Assembly (NCBI RefSeq): GCF_005233835.1
Contig: NZ_SZQA01000027.1
Span: 1 to 64,000 of the forward strand
Direction: 5' to 3'
Length of the DNA stretch: 64,000 nt
DNA from: Herbidospora galbida
Lineage (GTDB): Bacteria > Actinomycetota > Actinomycetes > Streptosporangiales > Streptosporangiaceae
Shown here: piece after piece, positions 52,554 through 60,207 of the stretch
Numbering within the stretch: the stretch's first letter is position 1
Layout: every line of letters starts with the position of its first letter
Translations under genes and position numbers: made by a program
Notes under the pieces: model-generated
What the model saw: the letters and a program-made list of their open reading frames with translations, nothing else
Told to the model about the DNA's origin: nothing
Database searches by the model: none

Positions 52554-53003
52554 GTGAGTCCGACAAGTCCGCCTGTCCTGTCGGCGGAACAAATCGAGGT
52601 CTGGCGCACCATGCAGCGTGCCCAGATGCGGATCACCCGGAGCATCGAATCCGACCTCCTGGAGTCCCACGATCTGGCGATGGCCTCGTACGACGTGCTT
52701 CTCCAACTGTCCGAGGCGCCCTACAAGCGGCTGCGGATGAACGACCTCGCCGGCCGGGTGCTGCTGTCGCGCAGCGGGCTGACCCGGCTGATCGACCGGC
52801 TGCAACGCGACGGCCTGGTCGAACGGCAGGCCTGCCCCAGCGATGCGCGCGGCCTCTACGCCGTGCTCACCGACAAGGGCACGGCCCTGCTCGACGAGGC
52901 CACCCCGACCTACCTGCGCGGCGTGCGGGCCCAGTTCGTCGACCGGCTGAGCGGGGCCGAGCTAGGGCAGTGTGCCGCGCTTGCCGTCAAGCTGATCGAC
53001 TAG
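52554..53003 (+). CDS. MarR-family regulator
   Basis: The 149-residue winged-HTH dimer-type protein has MNDLAGRVLLSRSGLTRLIDRLQRDGLVER as its recognition region and wing (family pattern; quoted in part by domain, residues 61-90). It probably represses its own and nearby genes and responds to a phenolic or hydrophobic ligand. TAGGAT lies 7 bases before GTG 52554. The 3' end overlaps the convergent DUF1003 gene by 42 bases, the longest overlap in the window. Confidence 0.88.
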   Translation: MSPTSPPVLSAEQIEVWRTMQRAQMRITRSIESDLLESHDLAMASYDVLLQLSEAPYKRLRMNDLAGRVLLSRSGLTRLIDRLQRDGLVERQACPSDARGLYAVLTDKGTALLDEATPTYLRGVRAQFVDRLSGAELGQCAALAVKLID

Positions 53004-53435
53004 CCACTCGGCCTCGGCCTTGATGAAGTCGCGCGTGGCGACCTCGCCCAGGGCGATGCGCAGCGAGGCGATCTCCCGGGTCAGATATTCGAGCTCGGCC
53101 CGGTTCTGCTCCGCCGCGTGGCGGTCCTGCTCGCCCTGAACCCGGTCGCGGTCGTCCTGGCGGTTCTGCGCGAGCAGGATCAGCGGGGCGGCGTACGACG
53201 CCTGGAGCGAGAGCATCAGGGTCAGGAAGATGAACGGGTAGGGGTCGAACCTCATCGGGCCCAGAGTGTTCCAGGCGACCCAGACGATCACGAATGCGGT
53301 CATGTAGACGAGGAACCTGGCCGTGCCCAGGAAGCGGGCGAACTTCTCCGACCATTTGCCGAACGCCTCGGGGTCGTACCGGATGGGCAGTTGCCTGCGC
53401 AGTTCGCGGGGCTGGTCGAGCCGGCTCTCAGTCAT
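52962..53435 (-). CDS. DUF1003 membrane protein
   Basis: The 157-residue protein has two membrane helices (about residues 38-58 and 66-88) and the DUF1003 signature ILLAQNRQDDRDR followed by a coiled coil. DUF1003 proteins are often encoded beside an MgtE-N/CBS protein, as here, with which it overlaps by 8 bases. A joint role in divalent-ion transport or sensing is possible but unproven. Confidence 0.88.
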   Translation of the reverse strand: MTESRLDQPRELRRQLPIRYDPEAFGKWSEKFARFLGTARFLVYMTAFVIVWVAWNTLGPMRFDPYPFIFLTLMLSLQASYAAPLILLAQNRQDDRDRVQGEQDRHAAEQNRAELEYLTREIASLRIALGEVATRDFIKAEAEWLVDQLDGKRGTLP

Positions 53436-54636
53436 GTCGCTCCCGCCAGTCTTCGGGCAGCAGGTGGTCCAGAACGTCGTCGACGGTGACCGCGCCGATC
53501 AGGCGGCCGTCCTCGTCGATCACCGGGGCCGCCACCAGGTTGTAGGTGGCCAGGTAGGAGGCCACCTCGGGGAGATAGAACTCGGGCCTGATCGGGTCGA
53601 CGCTGCCGTCGACGAGTGAGCCGATCAGGGCGAAGCTGGGCTCGCGGAGCAGCCGCTGGATGTGGGCGATGCCGAGGTAGCGGCCGGTGGGGGTCTCGGT
53701 CGGGGGGCGGGCCACGAAGACCTGGGCGGCGATCGAGGGCGGCTGCTCGCGGTTGCGCAGCCGGGCCAGCGCCTCGGCGACGGTGGCGTTCGGGGGCAGG
53801 ATGACGGGCTCGGTGGTCATCATGCCGCCGGCGGTGTCTTCGGCGTAGCCGAGGAGGCGGCGTACCGGATCGGCCTCTTCGGGGATCATCAGGGCCAGCA
53901 GGCTCTCGGCCTGGTCGGGTGGGAGCTCCTGGAGCAGGTCGGCGGCGTCGTCGGGGCCCATGTGCTCCAGCACGTCGGCGGCCCGTTCGTCGTCGAGGTT
54001 GCTCAGGACCGTGACCTGGTCGCGTTCGGGGAGCTCCTCCAGCACGTCGGCCAGCCGGTCGTCGTCGAGCGCGGCGGCGATCTCGGCCATCCGCTTGCCG
54101 GGGAGTTCCTGGAGCACTCCGGCCAGGTCGGCGGGGCGCATCGCGTCGAAGGCGGCCAGCAGGCTCTGGGCGCCCTGGTCCTTCTGCGCCACCTCGAAGC
54201 CGCTGACCTGGCCCCAGTCGACGACCGTGGTCTCGCCCCGGCGGCGGGTGCCGCGCCGGAAGGCGACCTTGGTGATCAGCCAGTCGGGCGGGTCGGGCTG
54301 CTCCATGGCCAGGTCGAGGACGGTGCCGGGCTCCTCGCCGACGGTGATCTTCAGGTCGAGGAGCTCGCCGATGGCCAGGGTCTCGGACTCGCGCTGCTCG
54401 AAGCGGCGCAGGTTGAGGCGTCCGGTGAAGATGACCGCCCCGGCCTCCACCGAGATCACCCGGGTGACCGGCAGGAACACCCGGCGGCGCGGCTGGACCT
54501 CCACCACGTAGCCGTGGACGCGCGGGGGCAGCGGGCCGCGCAGTGCGACGACCACGTCCCGGATCCGGCCGATCTTGTCACCGGCGGGATCGAACACCGC
54601 GAGCCCGGCCAGCCGGGCCACGAAGATCCGCTCCAC
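53428..54636 (-). CDS. PRC-barrel/MgtE-N/CBS protein without transporter domain
   Basis: The 402-residue soluble protein has an N-terminal PRC-barrel (FVARLAGLAVFDPAGDKIG), an MgtE intracellular N-domain with super-helical repeats (LADVLEELPERDQVTVL, ADLLQELPPDQAESLL) and two CBS motifs at the C-terminus. The MgtE membrane channel is absent; the protein ends after the second CBS. It could sense magnesium or nucleotides and act with the DUF1003 membrane protein. It corresponds to the Rv1232c position. TAACCT lies 6 bases before GTG 54636. Confidence 0.88.
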   Translation of the reverse strand: MERIFVARLAGLAVFDPAGDKIGRIRDVVVALRGPLPPRVHGYVVEVQPRRRVFLPVTRVISVEAGAVIFTGRLNLRRFEQRESETLAIGELLDLKITVGEEPGTVLDLAMEQPDPPDWLITKVAFRRGTRRRGETTVVDWGQVSGFEVAQKDQGAQSLLAAFDAMRPADLAGVLQELPGKRMAEIAAALDDDRLADVLEELPERDQVTVLSNLDDERAADVLEHMGPDDAADLLQELPPDQAESLLALMIPEEADPVRRLLGYAEDTAGGMMTTEPVILPPNATVAEALARLRNREQPPSIAAQVFVARPPTETPTGRYLGIAHIQRLLREPSFALIGSLVDGSVDPIRPEFYLPEVASYLATYNLVAAPVIDEDGRLIGAVTVDDVLDHLLPEDWRERHD

Positions 54637-54717
54637 CTTGGCAGGTTATGGGGATGCCCCGGTCCGGACGGATATGACAGGATCAAAGTAGGTCAACGGT
54701 AGTTACAGGGAAGAGTC

Positions 54718-55665
54718 ATGATCCGGTCAGTCAGCCTTGGAATCGCGGCCGTGTCCGCCGTGTGCTTCGGGTTCTCCGGACCCATGGCGAAGTATCTGAA
54801 CGCAGCCGGGCTCGCCCCGCTGGAGTCGGTGTGGGTGCGGATGGCCGGGGCCGGGCTGCTGCTCCTCGCCGCGCTGGCGCTGCTGCGGCCCGCCGCGCTG
54901 CGCATCCCCCGTTCCCAGTGGCTCTTCTTCGGGGTGTACGCCCTGGTCGCCGTCGCCGGAGTGCAGGCCCTGTACTTCCTGGCCATCCAGCGGCTGCCCG
55001 TCGGCGTGACGCTGCTGATCGAGTACACCTCGCCCGTCCTGGTCGTGCTCTGGGTGCGGTTCGTCCGCCGGATCAGGCTGCCGAAGGCGGCCTACATCGG
55101 CGCGGTGATCGCGGTGGCCGGGCTGGCGGTCGTGGTCGAGGTCTGGGACGGGCTGCGGCTCGACGCCCTCGGCCTGGTGCTGGCCCTGCTGGCGGCGGCG
55201 TGCTGCGCGGGATACTTCCTGATGAGCGACAACCTGCACGTCGACCCGCTCGGCCTGGTGGCCTGGGGCATGATCGGCGCGGCGGTCGTGCTGCTGCCGT
55301 TCGCGCGGCCCTGGTCGATCGAGTGGGCGGTCTTCGGCGACGTCGTGACCGTGGCGGGCAACACCCTGCCCGTCGCCGGGGCGGCCGGCTGGCTGATCCT
55401 GGTGGCGACGGTGGTGGCGTACATCGCGGGCGTGACCGCGGTGCGGCGGCTGTCGGCGGCGGTGGGGGCGACGGTGGCCTCGCTGGAGGTCATCACCGGC
55501 GCGCTGATCGCCTACTTCCTGCTGGGGGAGGCGCTGGGCGCCTACCAGATCATCGGTGGTGCGGTCGTGCTGCTCGGCGCGCTGCTGGCCCAGACGGCGA
55601 CCGTACGGCGGGCTCCCGCTGAGGCGCCCGCCGCGCGCGAGCCCGTGCTCAACCCGTCGGCCTGA
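54718..55665 (+). CDS. EamA-family (DMT) transporter
   Basis: The 315-residue protein has ten hydrophobic helices in two EamA repeats (start SLGIAAVSAVCFGFSGPMAKY; repeat 2 from about residue 145). RhtA-like members export amino acids or metabolites, or import small compounds. Substrate cannot be inferred. AGGGAAGAG lies before ATG 54718. The gene overlaps the convergent small gene by 17 bases. Confidence 0.88.
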   Translation: MIRSVSLGIAAVSAVCFGFSGPMAKYLNAAGLAPLESVWVRMAGAGLLLLAALALLRPAALRIPRSQWLFFGVYALVAVAGVQALYFLAIQRLPVGVTLLIEYTSPVLVVLWVRFVRRIRLPKAAYIGAVIAVAGLAVVVEVWDGLRLDALGLVLALLAAACCAGYFLMSDNLHVDPLGLVAWGMIGAAVVLLPFARPWSIEWAVFGDVVTVAGNTLPVAGAAGWLILVATVVAYIAGVTAVRRLSAAVGATVASLEVITGALIAYFLLGEALGAYQIIGGAVVLLGALLAQTATVRRAPAEAPAAREPVLNPSA

Positions 55666-56014
55666 GCCGGACCACCGAGGAGCGCCTGGCCCACCGGGCG
55701 GGCAGCCCGGCCGCGTCGGGGGCGTTCAGCCGCTCCTTGGCGAGGGCGGCCACCACCTCGGGGCTGGTCTTCTGGTCGACGACCTCGACCGCCGCGGGGA
55801 AGCGGACGAGCTGGGCGCCGTTGTCCTTGCTCCGGAGCACGACCTCGATCTCGTGCTGGGCGGTGAGGCCGGGGAGGTTCTGCTCCCCGCCCCCGACCAC
55901 CATGTAGATGGCGTCGTCATGCCAGACGTGCCAGGCCAGGCGGGTGCCCTCGGGCAGCACCACCCACAGCACGCTCGACCGCTTCGCGGCGTCTTCGATC
56001 AACGCGAGGCTCAT
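55649..56014 (-). CDS. Small predicted split-barrel protein
   Basis: The 121-residue protein (MSLALIEDAAKRSSVLWV start) is beta-rich with WHVWHDDAIYMVVGGGEQNLPGL. This resembles PNPOx-like split barrels, though no flavin-binding Arg/Lys pattern is clear. It is 32 bases after bioY on the same strand with a weak terminator between. Function unknown. Longer in-frame starts overlap bioY and its hairpin. Confidence 0.6.
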   Translation of the reverse strand: MSLALIEDAAKRSSVLWVVLPEGTRLAWHVWHDDAIYMVVGGGEQNLPGLTAQHEIEVVLRSKDNGAQLVRFPAAVEVVDQKTSPEVVAALAKERLNAPDAAGLPARWARRSSVVRLRPTG

Positions 56015-56036
56015 GACGGCCAGTTTTCCATAGGTC

Positions 56037-56060
56037 AAAACGCCTGTCAGGAGGCGATTT
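56037..56060 (-). terminator. Weak hairpin at the bioY end
   Basis: Minus-strand CGCCT/AGGCG stem with 6-base loop followed by TTTT overlaps the bioY stop codon. Confidence 0.5.
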
Positions 56061-56607
56061 TCCATGCTGCGGGAAGCAGTCCCGCGGCGATGAGGACCTT
56101 CAGCCCGTCGCCGATCAGGAAGGGCACGACGCCCTTCTCGATCGCGGTCGCCAGGCTCATGTCGGCGGCCACCGCCAGCCACGGCACGCCGACGAGGTAG
56201 ATCAGCACGGTGCCGACGATCATCGTCACGACGGTCTTCCCGACGGTGCGGTCGCCGCCCCGCCCGGCCAGCGCGCCGACGACCGACGCGGCCAGGAAGA
56301 AGCCGACCACGTAGCCGAGCGTGGCGTCGCCGGCGGCGGTGAACCACGGCACGCCCGCGAGGCCCGCGAGCAGGTAGAGGGCCATGCCGGCGGCGGCCCT
56401 GTAGAGGCCCAGGGTGGCTCCGGAGAGCAGGACGGCGAAGGTCTGCAGGGTCACCGGCACGGGGCTGCCCGGCACCGGGAACGCCACCTGGGCGGCCAGG
56501 CCGGTCAGCGCGGCGGCGCCGACGACGAGCGCGACGTCGCGGACGATCGTGCCGGGGATGAGGTCGGACAGAACCGCGGGACGGCTCGCGGCGACGGCTC
56601 GGGACAT
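56047..56607 (-). CDS. bioY: Biotin transporter substrate-binding subunit BioY
   Basis: The 186-residue membrane protein has about six helices and the BioY hallmarks VPVTLQTFAVLLSGATLG and GLAGVPWFTAAGDATLGYVVGF. As an ECF S-component it binds biotin and either works alone or with a shared energising module (no bioM/bioN here). ATG 56607 has AGGGAG 8 bases upstream; an ATG at 56634 has GGAGG too close. The upstream 115 bases contain its promoter and that of the divergent lyase; no biotin-repressor palindrome was seen. Confidence 0.92.
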   Translation of the reverse strand: MSRAVAASRPAVLSDLIPGTIVRDVALVVGAAALTGLAAQVAFPVPGSPVPVTLQTFAVLLSGATLGLYRAAAGMALYLLAGLAGVPWFTAAGDATLGYVVGFFLAASVVGALAGRGGDRTVGKTVVTMIVGTVLIYLVGVPWLAVAADMSLATAIEKGVVPFLIGDGLKVLIAAGLLPAAWKIAS

Positions 56608-56722
56608 TGTCTGGCTCCCTGATGGAAGAGGCATTACCTCCTTATTAATCACATAGATCACCCGGGATCCCCGTATGCGCCCTGGCACAACGTCCACTGC
56701 CCGGCTTTGTAGGGTTGGGCGC

Positions 56723-57658
56723 ATGCGCGCGCGACGTACGTGTCTGGCGGTACCCGGGAGCAACCCCCGATTCCTGGAGAAGGCCCAGGGGCTGCCCGCC
56801 GACGAGGTGTTCCTCGATCTGGAGGACTCGGTGGCCCCGCTGGCCAAGGAGCCGGCGCGGGGGAACATCGTCGCCGCGCTGAAAGAGGGCGACTGGGGCG
56901 GCAAGACCGTCGTCGTGCGGGTGAACGACCTGTCGACCTCGTGGACCTACCGCGACGTCATCGAGGTGGTCGAGGGCGCGGGCGACCGGCTGCACTGCCT
57001 GATGCTGCCCAAGGTCGAGGACGCGTCCCACGTCCGGTGGCTCGACGTGCTGCTGACGCAGGTCGAGAAGGCCGTCGGGCTGCCCGTCGGCGCCATCGGG
57101 ATCGAGGCGCAGATCGAGAGCGCCCGGGGGCTCGTGAACGTCGACGAGATCGCCCAGGCCTCGCCCCGGGTCGAGACGCTGGTGTTCGGGCCGGCCGACT
57201 TCATGGCGTCGATCGGGATGCGCACGCTCGTGGTGGGGGAGCAGCCGCCCGGCTACCCCGAGGGCGACGCCTACCACTACATCCTGATGCGCATCCTCAT
57301 GGCGGCCAGGGCCCACGGCCTCCAGGCGATCGACGGGCCCTACCTGCAGATCAAGGACGTCGACGGGTTCCGCCGGGTCGCGGCGCGCGCGGCGGCGCTG
57401 GGGTTCGACGGCAAGTGGGTGCTGCACCCCGGGCAGATCGACGCCGGGAACGAGGTCTTCTCGCCCGCGCAGGACGACTACGACCACGCCGAGCTCATCC
57501 TCGACGCCTACGACTACTACACGACGGTCGAGAGGCGCGGCGCGGTGATGCTCGGCGACGAGATGATCGACGAGGCGTCGCGCAAGATGGCGCTGGTGGT
57601 GGCGGCCAAGGGCCGCGCCGCAGGGCTCGCCCGAACTCGCCGGTTCGAGCGGCCCTGA
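56723..57658 (+). CDS. CitE-like CoA-ester lyase (HpcH/HpaI family)
   Basis: The 311-residue TIM-barrel protein has LFVPG-like CLAVPGSNPRFLEKA, the metal Glu/Asp in FLDLEDSVAP, IEAQIESARGLVN and GKWVLHPGQI. CitE-like enzymes cleave malyl-, citramalyl- or methylmalyl-CoA. The substrate is not decidable here. TAGGGT 7 bases before ATG 56723 indicates a leaderless start. Confidence 0.88.
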   Translation: MRARRTCLAVPGSNPRFLEKAQGLPADEVFLDLEDSVAPLAKEPARGNIVAALKEGDWGGKTVVVRVNDLSTSWTYRDVIEVVEGAGDRLHCLMLPKVEDASHVRWLDVLLTQVEKAVGLPVGAIGIEAQIESARGLVNVDEIAQASPRVETLVFGPADFMASIGMRTLVVGEQPPGYPEGDAYHYILMRILMAARAHGLQAIDGPYLQIKDVDGFRRVAARAAALGFDGKWVLHPGQIDAGNEVFSPAQDDYDHAELILDAYDYYTTVERRGAVMLGDEMIDEASRKMALVVAAKGRAAGLARTRRFERP

Positions 57659-57677
57659 AGCGAGCCGGCCTGCTCTC

Positions 57678-58235
57678 TCAGAACTGGACGCCGATCGTGG
57701 TGAAGAACCAGAACGACGAGGTCAGCCAGAGGCCGATCAGCAGGGTGAACAGCAGGCCGCCGACGACCGGCAGCGTCCAGCCGGGCAGGCCGCGCTTGGG
57801 CAGCGACAGCATCTTGGTGACGAACACGCCGTAGAAGACGCAGCCGAAGATCGAGTGGAACATGACGCGCGGGTCGTCGTAGCGCGCGCCCACCGAGTAG
57901 AGGCAGTGGAAGGCGACCGGCACGGTGGCCAGGAACGCCAGGCGTCCCGACCAGCGGTGCACCACTCCGGGCCACGAGCCCCGCACGGGGATCTTGCCCC
58001 AGATGGCGAACGCCGAGAACACCTGCACGATCGCCAGGAGCGCGGCGAGCGTGGTCAGCCAGACCTTCATGGCCAGCGGGCCGGAGAAGCCGGCCAGGCC
58101 GTAGGCGAAACCGGTCGGGGGGTGCAGTTCGCCGTACACGCCGAGGGCGGCGGCGACCAGGCCGCCCGCGAGCACGGGGATGACGAGGGCGGCGACGGCG
58201 CCACGGTTCTGTGGGGCGACTTGGGTGTGAGACAT
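57678..58235 (-). CDS. Four- to five-helix membrane protein (DUF6529-like, b561-type His)
   Basis: The 185-residue protein has helices at about residues 12-35, 50-75, 95-113, 122-140 and 152-175. Conserved-looking histidines VHRWSGR, AFHCLYS and MFHSIFG lie at membrane boundaries, recalling cytochrome b561-type heme ligation. I recall such proteins as DUF6529. It follows a secreted protein gene by 33 bases on the same strand, which hints at joint function, perhaps electron transfer at the membrane. Confidence 0.72.
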   Translation of the reverse strand: MSHTQVAPQNRGAVAALVIPVLAGGLVAAALGVYGELHPPTGFAYGLAGFSGPLAMKVWLTTLAALLAIVQVFSAFAIWGKIPVRGSWPGVVHRWSGRLAFLATVPVAFHCLYSVGARYDDPRVMFHSIFGCVFYGVFVTKMLSLPKRGLPGWTLPVVGGLLFTLLIGLWLTSSFWFFTTIGVQF

Positions 58236-58268
58236 CTCAGGCTCTCAAGCGTTCGGGGGCGTCGGGGT

Positions 58269-58991
58269 TCAGGAGGCCGGGGCAGCCGGGGACAGGAAGG
58301 AGTCGATGAACTGGTCGGGGTCCTGCGGGGTGAGGGGGATGCCGTACCACTCCTGGACGCCGCCGTCGAAGGCCGCCGCGGCCTCGCCGGAGTTCTCGCC
58401 GAGCATGATGCGGCCGACCGACTGGCCGTTGGGGAGCTTGATCCAGCCGCCGACGACACGAGCGCCGCGGACCTGGGCGGTGGCGCGGTAGAGGCCCGAG
58501 GGCTTCTTCACGGTGGCGGCCGAGAAGCGCCAGCTCTTGTTCTTGTACTCGATGCGGCCCTGCGCCTTGCCACCGCGCAGGGCGGCGGTGACCAGGGTGT
58601 CCTTGCCTTCGAGGGTGACCGTGTTGTCGGCGGCGGTGCCCCTCAGCCACGCCTCGATCTTGCCGTCGCAGAAGTAGCCGACGACCTTGCCCTTCCTGAT
58701 CGAGATGGCGATCAGGCCGCCGTTCTGGTCGACGACGCCCGCGTAGTCGGCCTTCTTGGGGGTGGGATCCTCCTCCTGCTCGGGAGCGGCCACCTCTTCG
58801 GGTTCCTGGGTCGCGTCGGGGGTGGCCTCCTCGGTCGCCTCGGGCGTGGCCAGCGGGTCGGCCCCCCCGGCCGCCGCCGGGACGGCCGCGGTCTCCTGGA
58901 TCTGGGGGGAGGCGGTCGCGCTGGCCACCGTCAGGCCCGCGGTCATCACCACTCCCACGGCCAATGTGTAAATGGGTCCTAGCCGGCTCAT
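58269..58991 (-). CDS. Secreted protein with charged linker
   Basis: ATG 58991 has AGGAGAG at 7-13 bases upstream and starts a signal peptide (MSRLGPIYTLAVGVVMTAGL). The 240-residue product then has a Thr/Glu/Pro linker (about 45-80) and a beta-rich domain (GLIAISIRKGKVVGYFCDGKI, quoted in part). No enzyme motif is seen. It is upstream of and probably co-transcribed with the membrane protein gene. Function unknown. Confidence 0.75.
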   Translation of the reverse strand: MSRLGPIYTLAVGVVMTAGLTVASATASPQIQETAAVPAAAGGADPLATPEATEEATPDATQEPEEVAAPEQEEDPTPKKADYAGVVDQNGGLIAISIRKGKVVGYFCDGKIEAWLRGTAADNTVTLEGKDTLVTAALRGGKAQGRIEYKNKSWRFSAATVKKPSGLYRATAQVRGARVVGGWIKLPNGQSVGRIMLGENSGEAAAAFDGGVQEWYGIPLTPQDPDQFIDSFLSPAAPAS

Positions 58992-59092
58992 GTTCCGTCT
59001 CTCCTGAGTTTGTTTCCTGTCCCAGAGTGAATCGCGGCGGGCCGCGTCTGTCTGTGGACTAATGCGCACTCGTCTGTGATGAGAATGGGGAC

Positions 59093-60022
59093 GTGATCCA
59101 GCAGCCATCGCTCACGTCGTGGATCGTCCCGCCGCCTCCGGGTCTGCGGTACGACCAGCTCGCGCGCACTCCCGTGCACCGCTGGTGGCGGCCCCTGCTC
59201 GGGACCGTGCTGGTCGTGGTCGTCTACGTCGCGCTGACGGCGGCGCTCGGCCTGGTCGCGATCCTCCTCATGGCCGTGTCCGGGGCCACGCCGATGGCGC
59301 TGTCCCCGGGGCGGATCCTCTTCGAGGATCCGGTGCTCGACCTCGCGTTCCAGCTCGTGTCGATCGCGATCCTGATCCCCCTCTTGCTGGGGGCGGCCTG
59401 GCTGGTGCAGCGGCGCCCTCCCGGAACTCTGTCGTCGGTCGCGGGACGGGTCCGGTGGCGGTGGCTCCTGCGGTGCGTTCCATTGGCGGTCCTCGCGGTG
59501 GTGCTGGGGGAGGTCGCCCAGAGCCTGGTCCTGCTGGCGACGGGGGTTTCTCCGGGATACGGCTGGGCGGGCTGGTCGAATCTGCTGGTGCCGTTGCTGG
59601 TGATCCTTTTCCTCGTGCCCATGCAGGCGGCTGCAGAGGAGTACGCGTTCCGGGGCTGGGTGGTTCAGGCTTTCGGCGCTTATTTGCGCAATCCCTGGTG
59701 GGGGATCATCATTTCGTCGGCCGTGTTCGCGGCCTTCCACGGCTACACCGACTTCGGAATCGCCTACACGTTCGGGTTCGGCGTGCTGATGGGATGGCTG
59801 TCGGTCCGCACCGGCGGGCTAGAGGCGGCCATCGCGCTGCACGCGGTCAACAACGTGGGGGCGTTCGGGGTCGCGGCGGTGGCGGGGGAGCTCGGCTCGG
59901 CGCTGCAGCAGGGTTCGCTGCCCTGGCAGAGCCTGGTGGGAACGATCGTGCAATTTGGTGTTTTTGGGGTTGGTGTCGTGGTTTTGGCTCGTAAGTCGGG
60001 AATTTCAGTGGAGGGCGGATAA
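59093..60022 (+). CDS. CPBP-family intramembrane metalloprotease
   Basis: The 309-residue protein has about eight helices and the CPBP (Abi) motifs: motif 1 AAEEYAFRGW with EExxxR, motif 2 FAAFHGYTD and motif 3 LHAVNN. Relatives include Rce1 prenyl-protein proteases and bacteriocin-immunity proteins. GTG 59093 has ATGGGGA upstream. Substrate unknown. Confidence 0.88.
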   Translation: MIQQPSLTSWIVPPPPGLRYDQLARTPVHRWWRPLLGTVLVVVVYVALTAALGLVAILLMAVSGATPMALSPGRILFEDPVLDLAFQLVSIAILIPLLLGAAWLVQRRPPGTLSSVAGRVRWRWLLRCVPLAVLAVVLGEVAQSLVLLATGVSPGYGWAGWSNLLVPLLVILFLVPMQAAAEEYAFRGWVVQAFGAYLRNPWWGIIISSAVFAAFHGYTDFGIAYTFGFGVLMGWLSVRTGGLEAAIALHAVNNVGAFGVAAVAGELGSALQQGSLPWQSLVGTIVQFGVFGVGVVVLARKSGISVEGG

Positions 60023-60045
60023 ATCTCACTAGAGAGGAGGTGATC

Positions 60046-60207
60046 GTGGGTTGCGGGAGGGGTATCAGAGGGATTGCGTCCCTCCCAGACATATGTGGAA
60101 CGGTCCTGATAGAGGAGGTAAGTGGCCGTGCCCCCCGAAGACGAGGAGCAGCCGGATGTGCCCCCGAAGCTCCACCACTCGCCACCGGGCCCTGCCACGA
60201 CCCCTGA
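60046..60207 (+). CDS. Possible small upstream ORF with perfect ribosome site
   Basis: GTG 60046 follows AGGAGGTGATC, an 11-base match to the complement of the 16S rRNA 3' end, at normal distance. The frame encodes 53 residues (start MGCGRGIRGIASLPDICG) and overlaps the next gene by 80 bases. It may be a translated leader that controls the downstream gene; coding quality falls in the overlap. A GGGAGGG/CCCTCCC hairpin lies within it. Confidence 0.4.
   Translation: MGCGRGIRGIASLPDICGTVLIEEVSGRAPRRRGAAGCAPEAPPLATGPCHDP

Noticed and set aside
54637-54717. Magnesium riboswitch for the MgtE-N/CBS gene
   Set aside because: The gene appears leaderless (TAACCT 6 bases before GTG), leaving no 5' untranslated RNA.
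56608-56722. Biotin-repressor operator or riboswitch between bioY and the lyase gene
   Set aside because: No palindrome of the BioQ or BirA type and no conserved aptamer-like structure could be found.
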